From: Echinicola strongylocentroti
Lineage (GTDB): Bacteria; Bacteroidota; Bacteroidia; Cytophagales; Cyclobacteriaceae
Assembly (NCBI RefSeq): GCF_003260975.1
Contig: NZ_CP030041.1
Coordinates: 2,093,001 to 2,157,000, forward strand
Direction: 5' to 3'
Length of the DNA stretch: 64,000 bases
Position 1 is the stretch's first letter; the number at the start of each line of letters is the position of its first letter. The notes beneath the pieces were generated by a model, which was given only the letters and a program-made list of their open reading frames with translations, searched no databases and was not told where the DNA came from. Both the position numbers and the translations under genes were made by a program. Below, one piece after another: positions 53,443 through 61,400 of this stretch.

Positions 53443-53783
53443 AACCTGAGCTCGACTTAATTTTAGTATTAAAAACGTTGCGAACCTGTCTGTCCAGGCC
53501 ATAGCCGTCAGGCTAACGTCTGTAAGTTGCTGAATACTTACATTCATATTGGTGTCTGTGTTATCCGCAAATGGATTAGGGGGATTGCAAATCCCCGTAA
53601 TCTCGGTTCGAGATTACAAATCCCGAACAGCTAAACCCATGTATCTGTGGCAGTTGGTGTACCGATATCCGCTTAAACTGATGGCTATGGCCTTGGCTTT
53701 AGACAGGCCTGCCTTGGCTCCAGACAGGCTCGCAGTGCATGTTCCGCACTGTACGGAAACGGTTTTATAATCGAACTGAGGTT
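53443..53783. mobile_element. MITE-like element, copy 2 (341 bp)
   Basis: The left end AACCTGAGCTCGACTT and the inverted right end AACCTCAGTTCGAT are the same ends as in the 172-base element at 27840-28011, and about 45 bases next to the AACCTGAG end are alike in both. The first 193 bases match copy A (52394-52586). The middle is longer than in copy 1 and includes extra short palindromes (for example CAGTGC...GCACTG near 53732-53747). No transposase is encoded. Confidence 0.6.
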
Positions 53784-54025
53784 ATAAGCTTTACCATTTC
53801 AAAATGTAGCTTGTGTAGCTTGACACCTCATTAAGAATCAAGTAGAAAATCGGCATCAAGACATCACCCCTCTGTTCCGAAATAGATTTGACACAGAAAA
53901 ACACTTTTAATTTAAAAAAATGGCCTGCCGAACAACAGAGGAAAAAGCAACTAAATACCCAAAAAAACCACCTAAAAGCAGTGATTTATCTCAAAAAAGT
54001 AAAATTCATTGAATTGCTATTCCAT
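53784..54025. other. AT-rich intergenic region
   Basis: No gene or recognised repeat. It lies between the MITE-like element and the terminator of the next gene; short open frames are not convincing. Confidence 0.5.
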
Positions 54026-54058
54026 TAAAAAAGGCTTTCTTTTCAGAAAACCCTTTTT
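54026..54058 (-). terminator. Candidate terminator of the beta-barrel gene
   Basis: On the minus strand AAAAAGGGTTTTC pairs with GAAAGCCTTTTTT around TGAAAA and ends in a T-run, 30 bases after the stop codon at 54088. Confidence 0.7.
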
Positions 54059-54087
54059 AATAAAACAATTATTTTTTATTCAGCAAT

Positions 54088-54630
54088 TTAAAACCGGTAA
54101 CCGATACTTACACCAGCATTCAGCTCCACTGCGGAGAACCTGTCATTCACCTCGTCGCTGAAGCCTCTGGCGATATTAACGTAGGGCGCAATGGCAAACT
54201 TATCACTTTGCACCCATTTGTATCCTACACCAATACCGATCATGCCACTGTTCATATCTGTCACAATGGTGTTCCCGTTATCATCTGGCTCAGTAAAATC
54301 CCCAAACCGGTACTTGAAGAAGGGGTAAACATAGATATTTCCTTGCTCAGGATCATTGTTCAGGAAATAGAAATTATAGGAAACCAATAAACTACTGGTA
54401 TTGAATTTCTTTCCTTTTCCTTGGCCATTATAACCAAAGCGGTCATTGATCAGGTATTCTACTCCAATGGACTGATCGTTGTCCACAAATCGCTCATAAC
54501 CGATCTCTATAGACCCCTGAGCGATCGTATTCAAAATATTCAATTTGACCTCATTCTGGTTGTAATCCGTTTGGGCGTAAGCACCCATCATCATGCCTGA
54601 AAATAAGACAACAAGTAATAGCTTTTTCAT
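54088..54630 (-). CDS. Outer-membrane beta-barrel protein (DUF3575-like)
   Basis: The 180-residue protein has a signal peptide (about 1-19, ending AYAQ) and then alternating amphipathic strands, starting EVKLNILNTIAQGSIEIGYERFVDNDQSIGVE and ending in the typical GVSIGYRF with terminal Phe. This is the pattern of small 8-stranded outer-membrane barrels; DUF3575 is the nearest family I recall. The function is unknown. It is a single gene with its own terminator. Confidence 0.8.
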   Translation of the reverse strand: MKKLLLVVLFSGMMMGAYAQTDYNQNEVKLNILNTIAQGSIEIGYERFVDNDQSIGVEYLINDRFGYNGQGKGKKFNTSSLLVSYNFYFLNNDPEQGNIYVYPFFKYRFGDFTEPDDNGNTIVTDMNSGMIGIGVGYKWVQSDKFAIAPYVNIARGFSDEVNDRFSAVELNAGVSIGYRF

Positions 54631-54711
54631 AATGTAATAAATTCAAATAATAGGTATAAATAATAAAAACTTGGTAAAATTTAACCTGTAAAACAAATAT
54701 CAATTGATATA

Positions 54712-55152
54712 TCACAAATATCGCTCCATTTTGTAATGGAGAATGTCACATTCTGAAAAAATGTCTCCAACTTTCTCAAAACCAAACTTGGCGTACAGTG
54801 GAACCGCGTGTAGCTGGGCATGCAGATATAGACACTTGCCCTCTGCCTCCACGGTGGATTTGACATCCTCCAGGACAGCCTGTACCAGCGCTTGGCCCAC
54901 GCCTTTACCTCGGACTTTCTCCAGCACCGCAAAACGCTCCAATTTCACTCCATGGTCTGTGAGCCTCCATCTGGCTGTCCCTGCAGGCTCACCATTCACT
55001 AATGCCAAAAAATGAGTAGAAAGCTCCTCAAACTCATCATATTCTTCGGCGGGAGGCACATTTTGCCCCACCACAAAAACCTCTTCACGAATCGCAAAAA
55101 CCTGATCTAAGGAGGCTTTATTCGTTACCTTTTTGACGGTCACTTCGTTCAT
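54712..55152 (-). CDS. GNAT family N-acetyltransferase
   Basis: The 146-residue protein has GNAT motif A in ERFAVLEKVRGKGVGQALVQAVLED (about 82-106; acetyl-CoA pyrophosphate loop RGKGVG) and motif B in LHAQLHAVPLYAKFGFEKVGD. It transfers an acetyl group from acetyl-CoA to an amine; the substrate is unknown. The closest known type is the ElaA-like/YjcF-like group. The start overlaps the end of phoH by 35 bases, indicating co-transcription. Confidence 0.9.
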   Translation of the reverse strand: MNEVTVKKVTNKASLDQVFAIREEVFVVGQNVPPAEEYDEFEELSTHFLALVNGEPAGTARWRLTDHGVKLERFAVLEKVRGKGVGQALVQAVLEDVKSTVEAEGKCLYLHAQLHAVPLYAKFGFEKVGDIFSECDILHYKMERYL

Positions 55153-56110
55153 TGCTGGATTTATCTTTTTGTAGATCGTCCTGATCGTAAGCTGCTATGA
55201 TTGATTTCACGAGTTTATGGCGGATGACATCCTTGCCGCTGAGATTGACCAGCCCAATGCCTTTGACATCTTTGAGCACGCGAAGTGCTTCACGAAGGCC
55301 GGATTTTTGCTTGGTGGGCAGGTCTACTTGGCTTTGGTCACCATTGATGATCACCTTGGAGTTTGGCCCCATCCGGGTCAAAAACATCTTGATCTGCTCC
55401 CTGGTCGTATTTTGCGCCTCATCGAGCAGCACAAAGGCGTCGTTCAGCGTTCTTCCCCTCATATACGCAAGGGGGGCGATTTCGATCACACGATTTTCCT
55501 GATAGAATTTCAATTTTTCTGCTGGCACCATATCACCTAAGGCGTCATAAATTGGCCTCAGGTAGGGATCCAGCTTTTCTTGTAGATCTCCAGGCAAGAA
55601 GCCAAGGTTTTCACCTGCTTCCACGGCCGGTCTTGTAATGATGATGCGCTTCACTTCCCGGTTCTTGAGCGCGCGCACTGCCAAAGCCACCGCTATATAC
55701 GTCTTCCCAGTTCCTGCAGGCCCCAGGGCAAACACCAAGTCATTCTTAAAAGCAGCGTCCACCAGCTTCCGCTGATTGACAGATTTCGGCTTGATGGCCA
55801 GCCCCTTGTTGCCAAAAACGATGATGTCATTTTTAGGATCTTCCTCAAAGGGCACACCTTCGAGATCAATGTACTCTTTGACATTTTCGGGTGTCACCTG
55901 ACCAAATCGGTTAAAATGCTGTAGGAGCATATTGAGCACGTCATTGATGCGGATGATCTCCGGTGCCCTTCCCTGAATGCGAATTTCATTTCCGCGAGAA
56001 ACAATTTTGCTTTTGGGAAATGCCGCAGCGATCTGCCGGATGTTCTCATTCTCAGTGCCGAGAAAATCCAAAAGCGGAATATTTTCTAAAGTAATTACCT
56101 TTTCTACCAA
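55118..56110 (-). CDS. PhoH-like ATPase (YbeZ type)
   Basis: The 330-residue cytosolic P-loop ATPase has an N-terminal KH-like region (about 20-70) and Walker A GPAGTGKT at 130-137. TRPAVEAGENLGFLPGDLQEKLDPYLRPIYDAL follows near 160-195, then Walker B AFVLLDEAQNTT near 225-235 and a NGDQSQVDLP sensor near 257-266. YbeZ/PhoH proteins associate with YbeY and ribosome or RNA metabolism, though the exact activity is unsettled. It is divergent from the SAM hydrolase gene. Confidence 0.93.
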   Translation of the reverse strand: MVEKVITLENIPLLDFLGTENENIRQIAAAFPKSKIVSRGNEIRIQGRAPEIIRINDVLNMLLQHFNRFGQVTPENVKEYIDLEGVPFEEDPKNDIIVFGNKGLAIKPKSVNQRKLVDAAFKNDLVFALGPAGTGKTYIAVALAVRALKNREVKRIIITRPAVEAGENLGFLPGDLQEKLDPYLRPIYDALGDMVPAEKLKFYQENRVIEIAPLAYMRGRTLNDAFVLLDEAQNTTREQIKMFLTRMGPNSKVIINGDQSQVDLPTKQKSGLREALRVLKDVKGIGLVNLSGKDVIRHKLVKSIIAAYDQDDLQKDKSSNERSDRQKGNE

Positions 56111-56163
56111 TCCGTTAATGTGTATTTAGGGTTGTCAGATTATTCTTACAAGAATAAAATTTC

Positions 56164-56171
56164 TATTTTTG
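56164..56171 (+). promoter_or_regulatory. Candidate -7 box TATTTTTG for the SAM hydrolase gene
   Basis: Matches TAnnTTTG, 43 bases before the start codon at 56215. No -33 TTG at the standard distance. Confidence 0.4.
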
Positions 56172-56182
56172 TTTATACTTCA

Positions 56183-56190
56183 CAAAAGTA
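56183..56190 (-). promoter_or_regulatory. Candidate -7 box TACTTTTG for phoH
   Basis: On the minus strand it matches TAnnTTTG, 72 bases before the phoH start. It lies only 11 bases from the opposite-facing box, so the two promoters would overlap. Confidence 0.4.
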
Positions 56191-56214
56191 CAAAATTTTA
56201 ATTGACTTCGTTCT

Positions 56215-56994
56215 ATGGCCTTAGTAACATTCCTGTCAGATTTTGGAGATGGCGATTATTATGTACCTGCAGTCAAAGCCAAGATGTTATCCATTAACCC
56301 TCAGCTCAATATCATTGACATCACCCATAAAGTAGAGGCTTATGACATCGCCCATGCTGCCTTTGTCCTGAGATCTGTATATAAGGAATTCCCCAAAGGC
56401 ACCATTCACTTGGTAGCCCTTAACAGCACCAGCAGCATGACAGATGGATATATTGGCATCAAACTGGAGGAGCACATCTTTGTAGGCCCCAATAATGGGG
56501 TGCTCAGCATGCTGGCGGATTATGACCCCGGCATTGTGGTAAAATTTGCCGACATCCACATCAAAGACAGCACCTTTCCTGCCAAGGATATCCTAGCCCC
56601 CATAGCCGCCAAAGTAGCCAGTGGGGCAGCGATCCATGATTTTGGCGGACCGCTACAAGCCATCCGCAAGATGATGCCGCGTCAGATCAAAGCGACCAAA
56701 AAACAGATCGTCGGCCATGTCCTTCGCATGGATGGCTATGGCAACCTGATCACCAATATTCCCAAAAGTGTCTTCAATCAGCTCAACCCCGGCAAATTCA
56801 CCCTCGAATTTAGCCGTGAGGTAATGACGGAGCTCCATCCATCCTATGATAGCGTCGAGCCAGGTGATTGCTTTGCCGTGTTCAATAGCCTGGACTTTTT
56901 GGAAATAGGTATTAACCATGGTCATGGTGCCGATTTGCTGGGACTAAAATATGACAGTCCTGTGGTTATCAATTTTCATAGAGAAGAAGAATAA
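56215..56994 (+). CDS. SAM hydrolase / SAM hydroxide adenosyltransferase (DUF62)
   Basis: The 259-residue protein has the family start ALVTFLSDFGDGDYYVPAVKAKM (2-24), NIIDITHKVEAYDIAHAAFVLRS near 34-56, VGPNNGVLSMLAD near 92-104 and a C-terminal beta-barrel domain with DGYGNLITNIP. Members split S-adenosylmethionine into adenosine and methionine using an activated water; fluorinase is a specialised relative. The 20-odd-residue fluorinase insertion is not evident, so a hydrolase is inferred. It is a single gene, divergent from phoH. Confidence 0.9.
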   Translation: MALVTFLSDFGDGDYYVPAVKAKMLSINPQLNIIDITHKVEAYDIAHAAFVLRSVYKEFPKGTIHLVALNSTSSMTDGYIGIKLEEHIFVGPNNGVLSMLADYDPGIVVKFADIHIKDSTFPAKDILAPIAAKVASGAAIHDFGGPLQAIRKMMPRQIKATKKQIVGHVLRMDGYGNLITNIPKSVFNQLNPGKFTLEFSREVMTELHPSYDSVEPGDCFAVFNSLDFLEIGINHGHGADLLGLKYDSPVVINFHREEE

Positions 56995-57123
56995 AAACAC
57001 AAGACAAATAACCATATGAAAGCTAAGCACTTACCTGCAAATAGGATTATCACTATTGAAAAAAACAAAAATTAGTAGGGCAAAGCTATTGCATAGAAAA
57101 AAATCTTTGTCCATATTTGCATC

Positions 57124-57136
57124 CCGTTCGGAACGG
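57124..57136. repeat. Palindrome CCGTTC-G-GAACGG
   Basis: Perfect 6-base arms around one base, 32 bases upstream of tRNA-Leu. It is of the same type as the CCGTTCC hairpin at 18306. Confidence 0.5.
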
Positions 57137-57167
57137 AACAGGAAAAAGCATAGTGAAAAACTATCAA

Positions 57168-57251
57168 GCCTTGGTGGCGGAATTGGTAGACGCGTTGGTC
57201 TCAAACACCAATGAGGTAACACTCGTGCCGGTTCGACTCCGGCCCAAGGTA
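57168..57251 (+). tRNA. tRNA-Leu (anticodon CAA)
   Basis: The cloverleaf can be folded by hand. Acceptor GCCTTGG pairs with CCAAGGT (G1-U72 wobble); the D region is TGGCGGAATTGGTAGACGC; anticodon stem TTGGT/ACCAA carries loop CTCAAAC, hence anticodon CAA. A long variable arm (TGAGGTAACACTCGT region) and T arm GCCGG-TTCGACT-CCGGC follow, with discriminator A. It is class II, as expected for leucine. CCA is not encoded. The terminator follows directly. Confidence 0.96.
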
Positions 57252-57254
57252 CAG

Positions 57255-57288
57255 AAAACCCCTTCAGATGAAAATTTGAAGGGGTTTT
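57255..57288 (+). terminator. Terminator after tRNA-Leu
   Basis: AAAACCCCTTCA (57255-57266) pairs perfectly with TGAAGGGGTTTT (57277-57288) around a 10-base loop; starts 3 bases after the tRNA. Confidence 0.9.
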
Positions 57289-57522
57289 GTTGTTTATAGA
57301 GCAAACCGATGTGAAATTTTATGGTTTTATGCTGGATCAAGCAATATTTCTGGGGGAATACTTTTCGACACACTTTCTTAAACACAGAATATGCATTAGG
57401 CTATTTATCTCGACCTGAAATTGCTTTTCCATTTAAAGAAAAAAATCAGCGCAAATCTTAATCATCAGTGTCATCAGCGTTCCTTCAGTCCCCAGCTTTT
57501 TCACTTCACCCTTTGACCTCCA

Positions 57523-58320
57523 CTAAAACCCATCCCTTACTGTCTCCTTTCCCTGCGAATGCTTAAACAACAGATAGATGCAAGCAATATCAAAAACTGC
57601 CCAAGTCAATAGACCGATCACCTTAAACACCCAAGTAATAAATATCAAGCCAGTCAACAAGCCTACTCCTCCTATAACTTGATAATGCTGGCCGAAAGTC
57701 TTTTTGGACAGGATCAACCCAATGGAAAAAGGGATCAAGGAAACCCCAAAAGCCATCACTTCAAACACACCAAACCACACATCTTCTGCCCCCACCACCT
57801 TACCGGAATAGATATCAGTACCAATAATGCCTGCATTGACCAAGATCAGAAACACCACGCCAAACTGGAGCACTTTATTGCCTGTACGCTGACCGACCAG
57901 GTAAAACCCGTAGGCAAAGGCAGCATAAGAGATCAGCACAACGGTCTTGAGCAGTGTGAAATATTCAGGCTGCTCCACTCCTGCGTCCGCCATCAACACG
58001 ATATTCCAAAACACCTCATAAGAAGACACCAAAAAATAGATCACTCCCGCAATCCCCGCCCACCACAATTGGCGTTGGTCGATTGTGGAGAAAGTAGGTT
58101 TTGCTGTTGGCCGGGGCTTTTCGGGATCATCGGTGGGCAGCTGGATATCGAGCACTTCCATGATGGTCTTTACGGTAAACGCTCGCGGTGTCACCTCTCC
58201 TGCTTCGATACGCTGGATGGTGCGCACGTTGATATTACAGCGCTCCACCAGTTCCTCTTGGGTCATTCCTTTGGAAAGTCGCTGCTGCTGAATGACTTTT
58301 CCCAATTCAGGTTGTTTCAT
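57523..58320 (-). CDS. XRE-family HTH regulator with C-terminal membrane domain
   Basis: I chose ATG at 58320 (MKQPELGKVIQQQR), which starts right at the HTH; ATG at 58365 would add 15 unrelated residues. Residues 1-60 are a Cro/C1-type helix-turn-helix (RLSKGMTQEELVERCNINVRTIQRIEAGEVTPR). After a Pro-rich linker come about six hydrophobic segments covering residues 85-255. A DNA-binding domain fixed to the membrane suggests a regulator that senses membrane or envelope state; target genes are unknown. It is a single gene. Confidence 0.85.
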   Translation of the reverse strand: MKQPELGKVIQQQRLSKGMTQEELVERCNINVRTIQRIEAGEVTPRAFTVKTIMEVLDIQLPTDDPEKPRPTAKPTFSTIDQRQLWWAGIAGVIYFLVSSYEVFWNIVLMADAGVEQPEYFTLLKTVVLISYAAFAYGFYLVGQRTGNKVLQFGVVFLILVNAGIIGTDIYSGKVVGAEDVWFGVFEVMAFGVSLIPFSIGLILSKKTFGQHYQVIGGVGLLTGLIFITWVFKVIGLLTWAVFDIACIYLLFKHSQGKETVRDGF

Positions 58321-58458
58321 CGTTAATAGTGTTTGATTGACCATCGCAAATTGGAGTTTATTCATCTAATATCACCCGAAAAGCAAGCGGATTTGACCCG
58401 ACATTTGCCCGACATTGAGCCCAAAACCACCAAGAAGGCCGTTTTCGAAACTTCTCAG

Positions 58459-61400
58459 TTATCTAAGCAAATACATTTTCCCGTACCCTTTCTTGAAAGC
58501 TTTGTCACCAGCTGTGGCACGGTGCTCGACAAACTGCCCGTCCTTTCGCACCAGCACACGGTAAATATACACCCCATTGGCCAGCTGGTCACCAAACTCA
58601 TCCTTGCCACCCCAGGCATATTCAGAAATGTTATTGCCTATTTTTACAGGCCCCAACTCCTCTTGTAGGATCTCGCGCACCACCTTGCCCGTCACGGTCA
58701 TGATCTGGATTTTAATCTCATCTGGAGGTACCGCCCCAGTAACGGTAAACACAAAGCGCACACTCGTGCTAAAGGGATTTGGATAGGGATAAAAATGGGT
58801 AATGGTAGATGCATTGACCACTTCAAAACTCACTTCATATGGCTTCTCCCCTGCTTGATTCCCACTGGCATCCACCGCGTTCACCCGCAGGGTATAGACG
58901 CCATCTTCCAATGGTCCGGGACGGTATTCCATTCTAAAATCACTGTTTGCCGTTGCTTCAAACCATTTCAACGAAGGATTGCTAAAGGCTACTCTTTCAA
59001 AGACACAGTTCTCGCAGTCTCTCTTGAGGTACACTTCCACACCTGTGGTATCCTGCTTCAGGAGGGTTTCATTTTCATCCTTCACCGAAGCCGCAATCAG
59101 GACATTAGGCGAAACGATGTCCCCATCCATGATATATGCACCATCAAAACTCACATCCAGTACAGGGTTTTGGTGATCCTCTTCCACCACCAGGTAATCT
59201 GCCAGATCAAGCACGTTGTTTTTATAGGATTGCTCCAGGAACTCACGCGGGTTGACAGCTACATTCAGGGAGTTTTTACCTGCATGGCCATACGAGTCAA
59301 ACTGCACCTCAAAAGCATGCGCCTCCCCAGCTTTTACCGCCGGTATCTTCTGCTCAAAATCCTCAATGGTATTGTGCTGTTTATTCTGCAGGGACCATTT
59401 TACTGTCAGGGAGTCTGTAAAATCGTATTTGGAGATATTAACGAATTCAAACCTAACTGCGGCTACTTCACCTTCTTGCAGTGGCACCTGATCAGCCTTG
59501 TCCTTCAGCACCAATACACCTTCTGGCACTCCCGTATAATTCACCTGCCAACGCATCAGCTGCCTTGGGACTCTTGTTTCCGAATCTGCCAAGCGAAACT
59601 GGAGCCTTAGATAAGGGTACCTGTCGGCATTGATATCTTCCAGCCGAACTTCGCCTTCCAATATATTTTCGAACAGCACCGTCTCTGCCCCCGAGGCATT
59701 TACACCAATAACATCAAATGCAAACTGCTCTTCACCCAACTCGCCATTTACCTTGGTCTGATTATAAAACCCCGCCCAAGAAGACGCCGGTCCCACACGC
59801 TTGCTCGCCACACTTCCGGCATCATAAAACCCTTGCATTTCGGTAGAAAAACTAATGGATTGCTCTGAGGCAGGCAATTCCGAAGCCTCATCAGCCACGA
59901 TCTCCGTAGCCTCTCCCGGGGCTAGCCCTTTCCTCCCAAAAAGAATATACGGATTCCCATTTTGGAGATTTCGGAGTGTGGCCTCATTGGCACCTATTTC
60001 CTTCATCTTCAGAAATGCAGCATCTGGCCAATCTTCAAAATCCATTCTCCCAACGGAAAAAATCACGACATAATCCCCTTCTTTCAGCCCGTCGATATAA
60101 TCCATCAGCACGGTCTGCCCTTCACCGGTGATCCAACCACTTCTGATGTTTTGAATGATCTGCGGAGTCTTCCCGCAGCTCTTCGGGTCAAGTACATCAA
60201 AATCTGTCAGTGGAATCACCAAATAAGGCGCTAAACTGCGCTGGTCAAAGGCCATCAAGCCAAAGGAATTATTGGTACATCGACGCTGAAATAAATCTTG
60301 ATTATACGGAATACCATCCAACTCAATCTGCACTTGTCCATATTCCAGCCCTTCTGTCTCTGGCCCAAAGGTAAAGACATCCACCTTCCGCTTTGTCCCC
60401 AAATACTCCCACTGCCTTACTTGTTTGTCTATGGCAAGGTGATATAATTCATCTTCATAAAACTGCGCAAATTGCCGCTGAATCCAGCCTTCTGGCCCGT
60501 TTGGTATATATGAAAAACTGCTCACGGCCCATTCTTTGCTCTCCCCTTCCTCCTGCTCCAGGAACTTGGTCCGCCAATAGAAGGTGACGGTATCCTCGGT
60601 ATTGATCCGGTCACCGATACCCTGCTGCCATTGGGCGATATTGCGGGTGGTCACCCTGTGTTCTTTGCGCCAGGAAGAAGTAAAATCAGGCGATGTGTCC
60701 AACTGAAAAACAATGGTTCTGTCCTTAGAAGCTTTGCCCGGCACTTGGGCAATCAACTCCACTGAGGGGCCGCTATGAATGGCATAGTTTAAAGGACTCA
60801 GGTTTTGGGTACCACTGGAAGGAATGAACTTACTCGCCACCACCGTATTATTGGCATAAGACATCTCCGGGACATCCCTTTCGGTATTTAGAGAAATCGT
60901 AAAGTAGTTATCCCCTGCAGCGACCAAACCGACATTTGGAACAGAAAAGTGGACCGTATCACGATAAAAGACAGGGGCAAGCTGTGCTGGATCATAATTG
61001 ATCACCGTACCATCCGGAAGCTGCCTGCTCACCTTAAAATTCAGTGTATCTTGATTGACAATCCCCAAATTACGCACCACAAAAGCCAAATCAAGCGTAT
61101 CTGTCAAGGAAGTCACCTGATCACCATTGGCATCCCCTAGCGTGACCTCCTCCGCATCCAGGGAATAATCGGCTTCTTTTGCTGGAAAAATACGCACTGC
61201 TGGATCCCCTAACATGATCATTTGATGGGCATGTGATTGATTGATGGAAGACGTCCCGTACCTGTCAAAAAACCGTGTATCACTCGTCAGCTTCACCTTT
61301 CCTATCGTCTGGTACACCATTGACGAATCAGCAAAAGCCACTTGATAAAACGACTCTGAATAGCGCCTCAAAAACACATCCACACCGATACTGGCGTGCG

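Noticed and set aside
52394..53635. CRISPR array
   Set aside because: Only two copies, 193 bases long and 1 kb apart; no short regular repeat-spacer pattern anywhere in the window.
58795..59610. 271-codon plus-strand open frame opposite porU
   Set aside because: Antisense shadow within the Ig-like region of porU; no start context or recognisable domain.
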